Assembly: GCF_047528295.1 (NCBI RefSeq)
Contig: NZ_CP180001.1
Location: forward strand, 1,364,001-1,428,000
Direction of reading: 5' to 3'
DNA: 64,000 nt
Source of the DNA: Peptacetobacter sp900550335
GTDB lineage: Bacteria; Bacillota; Clostridia; Peptostreptococcales; Peptostreptococcaceae
The notes under the pieces were generated by a model, which was not told the DNA's origin, did no database searches, and was given only the letters and a program-made list of their open reading frames with translations. This document shows, piece by piece, positions 8,004 through 17,015 of the stretch (within the stretch, counting starts at the first letter, position 1; every line of letters starts with the position of its first letter). A program made the translations under genes and the position numbers.

Positions 8004-8738
8004 ATGTCAGTAATATCAATGAAACAGTTATTAGAAGCTGGTGTACATTTCGGACATCAGACAAGAAGATGGAACCCTAAAATGGGTAAATATATATTCA
8101 CAGAAAGAAATGGAATATATATAATAGACCTACAGAAAACAGTTAAAAAAGTAGAAGAAGCTTACAAATTCGTTAAAGAAGTTTCTGAAACTGGAAAACC
8201 AATATTATTCGTAGGTACTAAAAAACAGGCTCAGGAAGCTATAAAAGAAGAAGCTGAAAGATGCGGAATGTTCTACGTTAACGAAAGATGGTTAGGTGGT
8301 ATGTTAACTAACTACAAAACTATAAAAACTAGAATAAACAAATTAAGAGAATTAGAAAGAATGGAAGAAGACGGTACTTTCGACGTACTTCCTAAAAAAG
8401 AAGTTATAAAATTAAGAGCTGAAAAAGAAAAACTAGAAAAGAACTTAGGCGGAATAAAAGAAATGCCTGAATTACCAGGTGCTATGTTCGTAGTTGACCC
8501 AAGAAAAGAAAATATAGCTATACAGGAAGCTCACAGATTAGGTATACCAGTTGTTGGTATAGTTGATACTAACTGCGATCCAGAAGAATTAGACTTCCCA
8601 ATACCAGGAAATGACGACGCTATAAGAGCCGTTAAATTAATAACTGGTGCTATGGCTACTGCTGTTATAGAAGGAAGACAGGGTGCTGAAGAAGAAATAG
8701 AAGAAGCTGAAGAAGTAGAAGTATCAGAAGAAAACTAA
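8004..8738 (+). CDS. rpsB: 30S ribosomal protein S2
   Basis: 244 residues, normal length. It begins MSVISMKQLLEAGVHFGHQ, the diagnostic S2 N-terminus, and has the family stretches KMGKYIF and FVVDPRKE. The C-terminus is a Glu-rich acidic tail. S2 is a late-assembling small-subunit protein that bridges head and body. It heads the conserved rpsB-tsf-pyrH-frr cluster. The start has AAGGAGG at 7990-7996. All Gln codons seen are CAG, consistent with very high expression. A hairpin without a T-run separates it from tsf. Confidence 0.99.
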   Translation: MSVISMKQLLEAGVHFGHQTRRWNPKMGKYIFTERNGIYIIDLQKTVKKVEEAYKFVKEVSETGKPILFVGTKKQAQEAIKEEAERCGMFYVNERWLGGMLTNYKTIKTRINKLRELERMEEDGTFDVLPKKEVIKLRAEKEKLEKNLGGIKEMPELPGAMFVVDPRKENIAIQEAHRLGIPVVGIVDTNCDPEELDFPIPGNDDAIRAVKLITGAMATAVIEGRQGAEEEIEEAEEVEVSEEN

Positions 8739-8748
8739 TATGAAAATT

Positions 8749-8775
8749 AAATGGTAAGGGATTCCCTTACCATTT
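8749..8775 (+). terminator. rpsB-tsf intercistronic hairpin
   Basis: A perfect 12-bp inverted repeat (AAATGGTAAGGG / CCCTTACCATTT) with a 3-nt loop but no good T-run. More likely an attenuator or mRNA-processing/stability hairpin than a full terminator. Confidence 0.7.
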
Positions 8776-8820
8776 ATAATATCAAAGTAATAATATTTAT
8801 ACACTTAGGAGGAACACAAA

Positions 8821-9729
8821 ATGGCTATAACTGCTGCAATGGTAAAAGAGTTAAGAGAAGCTACAGGTGCAGGTATGATGGACTGCAAAAAAGCTTTAAC
8901 AGAAACTGATGGAAATATGGAAAAAGCTGTAGACGTATTAAGAGAAAAAGGTCTAGCTAAAGCTGCTAAAAAAGCTGATAGAATAGCTGCTGAAGGGCTT
9001 GTTGCTATAGAAATGAACGAAGACAACACAGTTGCTTCTGTTGTAGAAGTAAACTCAGAAACTGACTTCGTTGCTAAAAACGAAGACTTCAAAGATTTCG
9101 TAAGATTAGTATCTAAAATGGCTTTAAATACAGAAAAAACTACAGTTGAAGAATTATTAACTGAAGAAGCTGAAGAAGGAAACGACTTACAGACTGTATT
9201 AAACAACAAAGTTGCTAAAATAGGTGAAAAACTTGACTTCAGAAGATTCGCTAAAGTATCTACTAACGGACAGGTAGCTGGATACATCCACGGAGCTGGT
9301 AAAATAGCAGTTTTAGTTGAAATGGAAACTGAAGGAAGAGACGAAAGAATACTTACATTAGGTAAAGACGTAGCTATGCAGGTTGCAGCTATGAACCCTA
9401 AATACGTTTCAAGAGAAGATGTTGATGCTGAATACATAGCTCACGAAACAGAAGTATTAACTCAGCAGGCATTAAACGAAGGAAAACCTGCTAACATAGT
9501 TGAAAAAATGGTTAAAGGTAGATTAGAAAAAGAACTTAAAGAAGTTTGCTTATTAGAACAGCCTTTCGTTAAAGATCCAGACTTCACTGTTAAAAAATTA
9601 GTTGAATCAGTAGCTAAAGAAGTTGGAACTGAAATAAAAGTTGTAAACGTTGTTAGATTCGAAGTTGGAGAAGGTATAGAAAAGAAAGAAGAAAACTTTG
9701 CTGAAGAAGTTGCAAAACAGATGCAGTAA
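8821..9729 (+). CDS. tsf: Elongation factor Ts
   Basis: 302 residues, normal for EF-Ts. The N-terminal UBA-like domain carries VKELREATGAGMMDCKKAL, the family signature, and the core has the TDFVAKN motif near residue 80. It exchanges GDP for GTP on EF-Tu. AGGAGG at 8808-8813 precedes the ATG. It follows rpsB after an 82-bp gap containing a hairpin and ends at an intrinsic terminator, so pyrH probably depends on read-through or its own promoter. Confidence 0.99.
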   Translation: MAITAAMVKELREATGAGMMDCKKALTETDGNMEKAVDVLREKGLAKAAKKADRIAAEGLVAIEMNEDNTVASVVEVNSETDFVAKNEDFKDFVRLVSKMALNTEKTTVEELLTEEAEEGNDLQTVLNNKVAKIGEKLDFRRFAKVSTNGQVAGYIHGAGKIAVLVEMETEGRDERILTLGKDVAMQVAAMNPKYVSREDVDAEYIAHETEVLTQQALNEGKPANIVEKMVKGRLEKELKEVCLLEQPFVKDPDFTVKKLVESVAKEVGTEIKVVNVVRFEVGEGIEKKEENFAEEVAKQMQ

Positions 9730-9748
9730 TTTTTAAATAGTTGACTAA

Positions 9749-9778
9749 GAAGAGAGCACGTCAGTGTTCTCTTTTTTA
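9749..9778 (+). terminator. tsf terminator
   Basis: AGAGAGCAC (9751-9759) pairs with GTGTTCTCT (9764-9772), followed by a T-run. Confidence 0.85.
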
Positions 9779-9824
9779 AAAATAACAATTTTTACAAAGT
9801 GAAATTTTAGGGGGCGGATTGAAA

Positions 9825-10529
9825 ATGGATAAACCAGTTTACAAAAGAGTATTATTAAAATTAAGTGGAGAAGCACTAGCAGGAGAACAGAAACGCGGAA
9901 TAAACAACGACATAGTTAATCAGATAGCAGTTGCTATAAAAGAAATTAACGAATTAGGTGTAGAAGTAGCCGTTGTTGTTGGAGGTGGAAACTTCTGGAG
10001 AGGTAGAACAAGCGATGGTATGGACAGAACTACAGCTGACTATATAGGAATGCTTGCTACTGTAATGAATGCTATGGCACTTCAGGATGCTCTTGAAAAT
10101 ATAGATGTTGCAACAAGAGTTCAGACTGGTATAGAAATGAGACAGGTTGCAGAACCATATATAAGAAGAAGAGCTGTTAGACACCTTGAAAAAGGTAGAG
10201 TTGTAATATTTGGTGCGGGAACAGGAAACCCTTATTTCTCAACTGATACAGCAGCAGCACTTAGAGCTCTTGAAATGGAAGCGGAAGTAATACTACTTGC
10301 TAAAAATGTAGATGCTGTATACGACAAAGATCCAAAAGTATATCCAGATGCTCAGAAATTTGAAAAATTAAGCTATATGGAAGTTATACAGAAAGAGTTA
10401 AAAGTAATGGACTCAACAGCTACATCTTTATGTAAAGATAATAATATACCTATAAAAGTTTTCGAATTATCAACAGAAAACATAATAAACGCTGTAAAAG
10501 GTGCTAACATAGGTACAACTGTAGAATAA
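9825..10529 (+). CDS. pyrH: Uridylate kinase
   Basis: 234-residue UMP kinase of the amino-acid-kinase fold, phosphorylating UMP to UDP in pyrimidine nucleotide synthesis. Motifs include LKLSGEAL near the N-terminus, VVVGGGNFWRG, and GTGNPYFSTDTAAALRA. The ATG at 9825 is preferred over the in-frame TTG at 9819 because the GGGGGCGG ribosome-binding site (about 9809-9816) is correctly spaced for 9825 and too close for 9819. It is the third gene of the rpsB-tsf-pyrH-frr cluster. Confidence 0.98.
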   Translation: MDKPVYKRVLLKLSGEALAGEQKRGINNDIVNQIAVAIKEINELGVEVAVVVGGGNFWRGRTSDGMDRTTADYIGMLATVMNAMALQDALENIDVATRVQTGIEMRQVAEPYIRRRAVRHLEKGRVVIFGAGTGNPYFSTDTAAALRALEMEAEVILLAKNVDAVYDKDPKVYPDAQKFEKLSYMEVIQKELKVMDSTATSLCKDNNIPIKVFELSTENIINAVKGANIGTTVE

Positions 10530-10638
10530 TATTTAAATATATCTATAAAAACAATAATATATCTATAAAAATAATTTAGAAAATGATAAAATATAGTTAA
10601 GTAATATTAAAAAATGAAGATGCAAGGAGGCGCAATTT

Positions 10639-11196
10639 ATGAGACTTGAAGTACACGAACAGTTAGAACAGAAAATGGATGCTACTATCGAAGCTTTAAA
10701 ATTTGAATTCGGAACAATAAGAGCAGGTAGAGCAAATGCAGCAATGCTTGACAAAGTAAGAGTAGACTACTACGGAACATTAACTCCAATCAACCAGATG
10801 GCAGCTATATCAGTTCCAGAACCAAGAACTCTTATGATAACTCCATGGGATAAATCAGCTATGCATGAAATAGAAAAAGCTATAGCTAACTCAGATGTAG
10901 GATTAACTCCTTCAAATGACGGTTCTGTAATAAGATTATCAGTACCAGCATTAACTGAAGAAAGAAGAAAAGAATTAGCTAAAAAAGCTCACAAAGCATC
11001 AGAAGATTTCAAAGTAAGAATAAGAAATGAAAGAAGAGATGCTAACGATAAACTTAAAAAAATCGAAAAAGCTGGAGAAATAACAGAAGACGAATTAAAG
11101 AAAGCAACTGAAGAAGTTCAGAAAATAACTGACAAATACATAAAAGAAATAGACTCACTATACGCTAAAAAAGAAAAAGATATAATGGAGGTATAA
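10639..11196 (+). CDS. frr: Ribosome recycling factor
   Basis: 185 residues, the canonical length of RRF. Family stretches visible: LKFEFGTIRAGRANA, VPEPRTLMITPWDK, and LTEERRKELAKKAHK. With EF-G it splits post-termination ribosomes. The start has AAGGAGGCGC upstream. It is followed after 2 nt by a small conserved-looking ORF and then uppS, so translation and isoprenoid genes form one cluster. Confidence 0.99.
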   Translation: MRLEVHEQLEQKMDATIEALKFEFGTIRAGRANAAMLDKVRVDYYGTLTPINQMAAISVPEPRTLMITPWDKSAMHEIEKAIANSDVGLTPSNDGSVIRLSVPALTEERRKELAKKAHKASEDFKVRIRNERRDANDKLKKIEKAGEITEDELKKATEEVQKITDKYIKEIDSLYAKKEKDIMEV

Positions 11197-11198
11197 TA

Positions 11199-11402
11199 TT
11201 GAATAAATATTATAATCTATTAGGATTGAGTGTGGAGGAAGTTGAAAAATATTTTGACGATAAAAATATAAAACACCACACAATATATATTGAAGGCGGA
11301 AAAGATAAGGAAAGACTTACTAATCCAAGAGCAATAAGAATATCTGAAATAGCTGATAGTGTAGAAATAACAGCGACATACTTCTCTGACTCCTTATTAT
11401 AA
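11199..11402 (+). CDS. Small hypothetical protein between frr and uppS
   Basis: 67 residues, TTG start 2 nt after the frr stop with ATGGAGGT as ribosome-binding site inside the end of frr. The product has a conserved-looking N-terminus (YYNLLGLSVEEVEKYF) and a core with RAIRISEIADSVEITATYF. I do not recognise a named family. The tight spacing, proper ribosome-binding site and normal composition support a real gene. Its stop codon is inside a perfect inverted repeat (11386-11410). Confidence 0.75.
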   Translation: MNKYYNLLGLSVEEVEKYFDDKNIKHHTIYIEGGKDKERLTNPRAIRISEIADSVEITATYFSDSLL

Positions 11403-11410
11403 GGAGTCAG
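11386..11410 (+). terminator. Hairpin over the stop codon before uppS
   Basis: A perfect 11-bp inverted repeat CTGACTCCTTA / TAAGGAGTCAG with a 3-nt loop and no T-run. It is likely a processing or attenuation hairpin that sets the relative expression of frr and uppS. Confidence 0.6.
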
Positions 11411-11430
11411 AATTAATATGGAGGGAAATT

Positions 11431-12162
11431 ATGAACAATCTAAAATATGATATAGATTTAGAGAAAATGCCTACCCACATCGCTATAATTATGGATGGTA
11501 ACGGAAGATGGGCTAAATCAAGATTTCTTCCAAGAACTGCTGGCCATAAAGCCGGAGTAGAGACAATTAGAAAAGTAGTAAAAGAAGCTGACAGATTAGG
11601 AATAAAGTATTTAACTCTATATGCCTTTTCTACTGAAAACTGGAAAAGACCTAAATTAGAGGTAGATGCTCTTATGAACCTACTTGTCACTTATCTAAAA
11701 AATGAAATAGATGAACTTCATAAAAATAATGTTAAATTGACAGCAGTAGGGGATTTTGAAAAATTACCAGAAGCATGTGTAAGAGAACTACACTCTGCTA
11801 TGGATAAAACAAAAGACAATACTGGGGTACATCTAAATCTTGCTCTTAACTATGGAGGAAGAAATGATATAAGAGAAGCAGTAGTAGAATTAGCTAAAGA
11901 ATATAAAGAAGGAAAGATAAGTTTAGAAGATATAACTGAAGAGAATATAAAGAAACATCTAAGTACTGGAGAAATACCTGATCCTGATTTAGTTATAAGA
12001 ACTAGCGGAGAACAGAGATTAAGTAATTTCCTACTTTGGGATGTTGCATATTCAGAATTTTACTATACTGATATACACTGGCCTGATTTTGATGGAGAAG
12101 CACTTGAAAAAGCTATATACGCATATCAGAAAAGGGACAGAAGATTTGGTGGAGTAAAGTAG
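11431..12162 (+). CDS. uppS: Isoprenyl transferase (undecaprenyl diphosphate synthase)
   Basis: 243 residues. It adds isopentenyl units in cis to farnesyl diphosphate to make the C55 lipid carrier of cell-wall synthesis. Signature stretches: HIAIIMDGNGRWAK near residue 16 (with catalytic Asp and diphosphate-binding residues), LTLYAFSTENWKRP, and RTSGEQRLSNFLLW near residue 190. GGAGGG precedes the ATG. One nucleotide separates its stop from cdsA, implying co-transcription and coupling. Confidence 0.98.
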   Translation: MNNLKYDIDLEKMPTHIAIIMDGNGRWAKSRFLPRTAGHKAGVETIRKVVKEADRLGIKYLTLYAFSTENWKRPKLEVDALMNLLVTYLKNEIDELHKNNVKLTAVGDFEKLPEACVRELHSAMDKTKDNTGVHLNLALNYGGRNDIREAVVELAKEYKEGKISLEDITEENIKKHLSTGEIPDPDLVIRTSGEQRLSNFLLWDVAYSEFYYTDIHWPDFDGEALEKAIYAYQKRDRRFGGVK

Positions 12163-12163
12163 G

Positions 12164-12943
12164 ATGAAAACAAGAATAATATCAGGACTTATACTTTTAC
12201 CTTTATTACTTTTAATAGTATATGGAGGGATTCCTCTTTATATTGCTGAATTCATAGTTGTTGGAATAGCACTACATGAATTCTATAAAGCTTTTGAAGC
12301 TAAAGAAATTGAACCTGTATTTGTAGTAGGGTATATATTTGCTGCTTATTTAGCAATAAAGAATATGTTTAGTCTGCCTCTTATGTATACATATGCTATG
12401 ATATTTGGACTATTTTTAGTTTGTATCATATATATGCTTAGAGGAAAGAAAAATATAATAGATGTTTCAATCACTTTTTCTGGGATATTCTATGTAGCTG
12501 TATTTTTCGATTTTGTAGTATTAACTAAAAATGGATTCGAAAAAGGTAATATATATGTATGGTTGATATTTATAATATCATTCTGTACAGATGTATTTGC
12601 TTATTTCTCAGGATATTTCTTTGGAAAACATAAATTAATACCTTCAGTAAGTCCTAAAAAAACTATCGAGGGAAGTATCGGTGGTATTCTAGGAAGTACA
12701 GTTGGATGTATGATTTTAGGACATTTCTTTGGAATGGAAATGCTACATATGGTAATCATAGGGGTTATCGGTAGTGTAATAGCTCAGTTTGGTGATCTTT
12801 TTGCATCATCTATTAAGAGATATGTTGGAATAAAAGACTATGGTAAGCTTATACCAGGGCATGGAGGAATACTAGATAGATTTGATAGTGTTATACTAGT
12901 TGCTCCATTTGTTTACAATATAATAAAATTATTTGGAATATAG
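12164..12943 (+). CDS. cdsA: Phosphatidate cytidylyltransferase
   Basis: 259-residue integral membrane enzyme with about seven or eight hydrophobic segments, converting phosphatidic acid and CTP to CDP-diacylglycerol for phospholipid synthesis. The family signature is in the C-terminal part (SIKRYVGIKDYGKLIPGHGG then ILDRFDS), and the SPKKTIEGSIGG stretch precedes it. The start follows the uppS stop immediately. A strong terminator at 12949-12984 ends this transcription unit. Confidence 0.98.
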   Translation: MKTRIISGLILLPLLLLIVYGGIPLYIAEFIVVGIALHEFYKAFEAKEIEPVFVVGYIFAAYLAIKNMFSLPLMYTYAMIFGLFLVCIIYMLRGKKNIIDVSITFSGIFYVAVFFDFVVLTKNGFEKGNIYVWLIFIISFCTDVFAYFSGYFFGKHKLIPSVSPKKTIEGSIGGILGSTVGCMILGHFFGMEMLHMVIIGVIGSVIAQFGDLFASSIKRYVGIKDYGKLIPGHGGILDRFDSVILVAPFVYNIIKLFGI

Positions 12944-12948
12944 TCACA

Positions 12949-12984
12949 AGAGGTTGTTGTAATCATGCAATAACCTCTTTTTTA
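12949..12984 (+). terminator. cdsA terminator
   Basis: AGAGGTTGTTG (12949-12959) pairs with CAATAACCTCT (12968-12978), followed by T residues. Confidence 0.9.
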
Positions 12985-13239
12985 TTTGCAAAATAAATAT
13001 CAATAAAATATAATTTGGCTACAAAATAGTATAAATATACTTAAATTGTTTACTAAAAAAATACAAAACATAAAAAATTAGGTAAAATCTAATTTAAAAT
13101 GGTATAATATTTTGAAGAGACTATAAAATGTTGTAATTTTTAGTAAAGCAAAAGTAAAGGTAAATATAATATTATAAAATTGAGATATTATAAATTAAGA
13201 ATAATATATAAAGTTATGAATTGGAAAGGAGATATTATT

Positions 13240-14397
13240 TTGAAAAAAATATCTATATTAGGATCAACAGGTTCGATAGGAACACAGACATTAGACGTAA
13301 TAAGAAAGAATCCAAGCGATTTTGAGACAGTTGCAATATCAGCAAATAGCAATGTAAAAAAGATACTTGAACAGATAGAAGAATTTAAACCTAAATACGC
13401 TGTAATGTATGAAGAATCAAAAGCAGAAGAGTTAAAAAACTTACTTCCAAAAGAATGTACAACAGAGGTATTATCAGGAATGGAAGGGCTTAAAAAAATA
13501 TCTTCATTAGATGAGATAGACGTTGTACTTACTGCTGTTGTAGGTATGATAGGGCTTGTTCCTACAATGTGTGCAATAGAAAGCAAGAAAGATATAGCAC
13601 TTGCAAATAAGGAAACACTAGTAACTGCTGGAGAATTAGTTATGAAGGCAGCTAAGGAAAATGGTGTAAAAATACTTCCTGTAGATAGTGAACACAGTGC
13701 GGTATTTCAGAGTTTAAATGGAGAAAATAATAGAGATGTGGAAAAAATAATATTAACTGCATCTGGAGGTCCATTTAGAGGTAAGAAAAAAGAAGATTTA
13801 ATAAATATAACTAAAAATGAAGCTTTAAAACATCCTAACTGGGATATGGGTAGAAAGATAAGTATAGACTCATCTACTTTAATGAACAAAGGGCTTGAGG
13901 TAATAGAAGCAAAATGGCTATTTGGAGTAGAAGCTGAGGATATAGATGTTGTAGTTCATCCACAGAGTATAGTTCATTCAATGGTTCAGTATAGAGATAG
14001 TTCTGTAATAGCTCAGCTAGGTTGCCCAGATATGAGACTTCCTATTCAGTATGCACTTACTTATCCGGATAGAATGGAAACTGACTTTGAAAGACTAGAT
14101 TTTAGAAAAGCATCACAGCTTACTTTTGAAGAACCGGATTTAGAAACATTCCCATGCTTAAAACTTGCGTATGAATGTTTAAAAGCTGGTGGAACATACT
14201 GTGCTGTGCTGAATGCGGCTAATGAAATAGTTGTAAATGAATTTTTAGAGGATAGAATAGGATTCTACGATATACCTAAATACATAAAAATGGCGCTTGA
14301 TGCACATGAAAGCATAGAAAATGCAACGCTTGAACAGATATTAAAAATAGATTTAGATACAAGAGAATATGTAAAAAATTTAATAGATAATAATTAA
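13240..14397 (+). CDS. dxr: 1-deoxy-D-xylulose-5-phosphate reductoisomerase
   Basis: 385 residues. It converts DXP to MEP with NADPH, the first committed step of the non-mevalonate isoprenoid pathway. The N-terminus has the nucleotide-binding GSTGSIGTQTL; the catalytic core has LPVDSEHSAVFQ, TASGGPF and MGRKISIDSSTLMNKG. The TTG at 13240 is chosen: AAAGGAG lies just upstream and the next residues KKISILGSTG match the family start; the open frame to 13180 has no homologous residues. It is followed by rseP and ispG, also isoprenoid and envelope genes. Confidence 0.97.
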   Translation: MKKISILGSTGSIGTQTLDVIRKNPSDFETVAISANSNVKKILEQIEEFKPKYAVMYEESKAEELKNLLPKECTTEVLSGMEGLKKISSLDEIDVVLTAVVGMIGLVPTMCAIESKKDIALANKETLVTAGELVMKAAKENGVKILPVDSEHSAVFQSLNGENNRDVEKIILTASGGPFRGKKKEDLINITKNEALKHPNWDMGRKISIDSSTLMNKGLEVIEAKWLFGVEAEDIDVVVHPQSIVHSMVQYRDSSVIAQLGCPDMRLPIQYALTYPDRMETDFERLDFRKASQLTFEEPDLETFPCLKLAYECLKAGGTYCAVLNAANEIVVNEFLEDRIGFYDIPKYIKMALDAHESIENATLEQILKIDLDTREYVKNLIDNN

Positions 14398-14499
14398 ATT
14401 AAAAAAGTATAATAGAAAACAAAAGATATAATTTATAATAAAAAGTACAACAGATAATAAAATAAAAGAATTAAACTAGAAAGATAAAGGGGGAAATCT

Positions 14500-15534
14500 A
14501 TGAGTATTTTAAAAATAGTTTTTATAGTATTGCTATTTAGCTTTATAGTATTATTCCATGAATTAGGGCATTTTATATTTGCCAAAAGAAGTGGAATAGG
14601 TATTTTAGAATTTGCAGTTGGTATGGGACCAAAAGTTTGGAGTACTAAAAAAGGTGAAACAGAGTATTCTTTAAGACTTATACCAATAGGAGGATTCGTG
14701 GCTATGGCAGGAGAAGACGGAGCAGAAAATGATCCAGAAGAAACTAATATGGATTCATTTGGAGATAAAACAATATGGCAGAGAGTTCAGACCATAGCAG
14801 CAGGGCCAATATTCAACATAATACTTACAGTAATACTTTTATCTGGGGTATTTACATATATGGGAACTCCTCAGACAGAGCTTGCAAATGTTGTTAAAGG
14901 AACACCAGCCTATGAAGCAGGGATAGAACCTGGGGATAAAATAGTTGAAATAGGTGGAATGGAAATAAAAAATTGGGCAGATGTTTCAGCTGCTGTAGAT
15001 AAATCAGGAAATAAAAAAACAGAGATAATAGTAGACAGAGATGGAAAAGAGAAAACATTTGAAATAACTCCAGAAAAATCAAAGGACAATAGATATATAC
15101 TTGGAATAGAAGCTAAGATGAGCAGAAATCCTTTTGTAGCAATTAAAAATGCTGTAGTATCTACTTGGGAAATGAGTGTTCAGATGGTTACATTTGTAGT
15201 TCAGTTATTTACAGGAAATCTTCCTATGAAATTAACTGATGCTGTTGGTGGACCAGTTGCAGTTGTTTCTGTGGTAAATGAAGCAAGTAAAGTAGGGGTT
15301 TTAAATCTTATATACGTAATGGCTGTAATAAGTTTAAACTTAGGTATACTTAACCTTGTTCCATTCCCAGCATTAGACGGATTTAGATTATTAATGCTTC
15401 TTATAGAATTCTTGAGAGGTGGAAAGAAGCTAGATCCAGAAAAAGAAGGATTTGTGAATATGATAGGATTTGCTGCATTGATGGCGTTTATCGTATTTAT
15501 CACTTACAACGATATTTTAAAATTAATTAGATAA
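14500..15534 (+). CDS. rseP: Site-2 metalloprotease RseP
   Basis: 344-residue intramembrane zinc protease. The active-site HExxH is H20-E-L-G-H24 in the first membrane helix; a PDZ domain spans about residues 115-195 (motif GTPAYEAGIEPGDKI); the second metal motif NLVPFPALDG is in the C-terminal membrane region. Family members cleave membrane-bound anti-sigma factors and remnant signal peptides. The ribosome-binding site AAGGGGG precedes the ATG. It lies between dxr and ispG, the usual order in Clostridia. Confidence 0.97.
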   Translation: MSILKIVFIVLLFSFIVLFHELGHFIFAKRSGIGILEFAVGMGPKVWSTKKGETEYSLRLIPIGGFVAMAGEDGAENDPEETNMDSFGDKTIWQRVQTIAAGPIFNIILTVILLSGVFTYMGTPQTELANVVKGTPAYEAGIEPGDKIVEIGGMEIKNWADVSAAVDKSGNKKTEIIVDRDGKEKTFEITPEKSKDNRYILGIEAKMSRNPFVAIKNAVVSTWEMSVQMVTFVVQLFTGNLPMKLTDAVGGPVAVVSVVNEASKVGVLNLIYVMAVISLNLGILNLVPFPALDGFRLLMLLIEFLRGGKKLDPEKEGFVNMIGFAALMAFIVFITYNDILKLIR

Positions 15535-15550
15535 TTTGGGAGGGATAATT

Positions 15551-16606
15551 TTGAGTTATCAGAGAAAGAAAACAAGAGTCGTTACTTGTGGAAATGTAAA
15601 AATAGGTGGAGATAATCCAATATCAGTTCAGTCTATGGCAAATACTGATACTAGAGATGCAAAAGCCACAATAGCACAGATAAAAAGATTAGAAGAAGCT
15701 GGTTGTGAATTAGTAAGGGTTGCTGTCCCTGATATGGAAGCTGCAGAAAAAATAGCAGAAATAAAAGCTGGGATAAATATTCCTCTAATAGCAGATATTC
15801 ACTTTGACTACAGACTTGCACTTAAAGCTATAGAACAAGGAATTGATGGAGTTAGAATAAATCCAGGAAATATAGGAGATAAGGAAAGAGTTAGAGAAGT
15901 TGTCGAAGCTTGTAAAGCAAATAATATAGGAATAAGAATCGGTGTAAATGGAGGATCTCTTGAAAAAAATCTTTTAGAAAAATACGGTGAACCATGTGCA
16001 GAAGCTATGGTTGAAAGTGCAATGGGACATATAAAAATTCTTGAAGATTTAGATTTCCACGATATAGTTATATCATTAAAAAATTCAGATATATTCAGAA
16101 CTGTCGAAGCTTATGAGCTTATGTCTGAAAAGGTTGATTATCCACTACACATAGGTATAACTGAGTCTGGAAGTATTAAAAGAGGAACTATAAAATCTTC
16201 AATAGGTGTTGGAAGTCTTTTAATGAAAGGTATAGGAGATACTATGAGAATTTCTTTAACTGGAGATCCTGTTGAAGAAGTAAAAGTAGGTAAGGATATA
16301 CTTAGAAGTCTTGGACTTTTAAATGATAAAATAAAGATAATTTCTTGCCCAACTTGCGGTAGAACTCAGATAAATTTAATTGATATGGTTAATGAAGCTG
16401 AGGAAAGAATAGGAAATCTTGATAAGGACATAACTGTTGCGATAATGGGTTGTGTTGTTAATGGTCCTGGAGAAGCTAGAGAAGCCGATATTGGAATCGC
16501 TGGTGGAAAAGGAGAAGGGCTATTATTTAAAAAAGGTGAGATAATAAGAAAAATACCTGCTGAAAATTTAATAGATGAGTTAGTTAAAGAGATAGAAACT
16601 TTATAA
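15551..16606 (+). CDS. ispG: 4-hydroxy-3-methylbut-2-en-1-yl diphosphate synthase (flavodoxin/ferredoxin)
   Basis: 351 residues. The [4Fe-4S] enzyme IspG reductively converts MEcPP to HMBPP in the non-mevalonate pathway. N-terminal TIM-barrel with VTCGNVKIGGDNPISVQSM; C-terminal cluster region with SCPTCGRTQINL and GCVVNGPGEA. The TTG at 15551 is preferred because GGGAGGG (15538-15544) is correctly spaced; the upstream TTG at 15536 overlaps that site. It closes the cluster; polC, often next in Clostridia, is absent and the structured repeat element A follows. Confidence 0.97.
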   Translation: MSYQRKKTRVVTCGNVKIGGDNPISVQSMANTDTRDAKATIAQIKRLEEAGCELVRVAVPDMEAAEKIAEIKAGINIPLIADIHFDYRLALKAIEQGIDGVRINPGNIGDKERVREVVEACKANNIGIRIGVNGGSLEKNLLEKYGEPCAEAMVESAMGHIKILEDLDFHDIVISLKNSDIFRTVEAYELMSEKVDYPLHIGITESGSIKRGTIKSSIGVGSLLMKGIGDTMRISLTGDPVEEVKVGKDILRSLGLLNDKIKIISCPTCGRTQINLIDMVNEAEERIGNLDKDITVAIMGCVVNGPGEAREADIGIAGGKGEGLLFKKGEIIRKIPAENLIDELVKEIETL

Positions 16607-16612
16607 AAATGA

Positions 16613-16809
16613 GAGGCTGTTGCAAACTTTGTGACAGTCTTTTTCTTTTGGGGATTAAGTTTGCAAATAATTTCCCCTCCAGGCTTCAGCGACTCGCACT
16701 TTTATGTAACACATTTATAAGTTGCGAGTCGCTTGCAGATTGTCGGTGGAAATTTATTTGCGAGCTTAATCAAAAAGTAAGTAGACTTGGCAAAAGTTTG
16801 AAACAGCTT
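16613..16809 (+). repeat. Structured inverted-repeat element, copy A
   Basis: A nested inverted repeat of about 197 bp. The outermost arms are GCTGTTGCAAACTTT (from 16616) and AAAGTTTGAAACAGC (ending 16807); the next stem is GATTAAGTTTGCAAAT with ATTTGCGAGCTTAATC. The core has CTCCAGGCTTCAGC at 16677-16690 and GCTTGCAGATTGTCGG at 16731-16746, enclosing a perfect small stem (CGACTCGCA / TGCGAGTCG) with loop AACACATTTATAA. Core and loop recur in copies B and D, and the flanking core in C. The 5' edge (16614-16645) alone can fold as the ispG terminator with a T-run. It lies directly 3' of ispG in the same orientation. Confidence 0.85.
16614..16645 (+). terminator. ispG terminator inside element A
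   Basis: GGCTGT / ACAGTC with further pairing (TTGCAAA / TTTGTG) followed by TTTTTC. It is mutually exclusive with the long-range outer stem of element A. Confidence 0.6.
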
Positions 16810-17015
16810 ATTTTTATAAAGTTTCTGTTTTGAGGGATATAGAATAATTGAGATATAATGCTCATTTTAAATGAATTTTTATTAATATGATTTTATTAAT
16901 TTAAAAATATGTTGTTTGTTAAGGAATAGAATTTTAATTGAATTATTTTAAAAGTATGTTGATAGATATTTTAGTTTTGGTTATACTGTTAAAAAGTATT
17001 TTATGGAGGTAGGTT

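Noticed and set aside
8805..9437. 210-codon minus-strand frame inside tsf
   Set aside because: Ser/Ala-rich shadow of the highly biased tsf codons.
16609..16833. 74-codon plus-strand frame after ispG
   Set aside because: It runs through both arms of structured element A, and a start at 16609 has no ribosome-binding site; the reading frame is a by-product of the inverted repeat.
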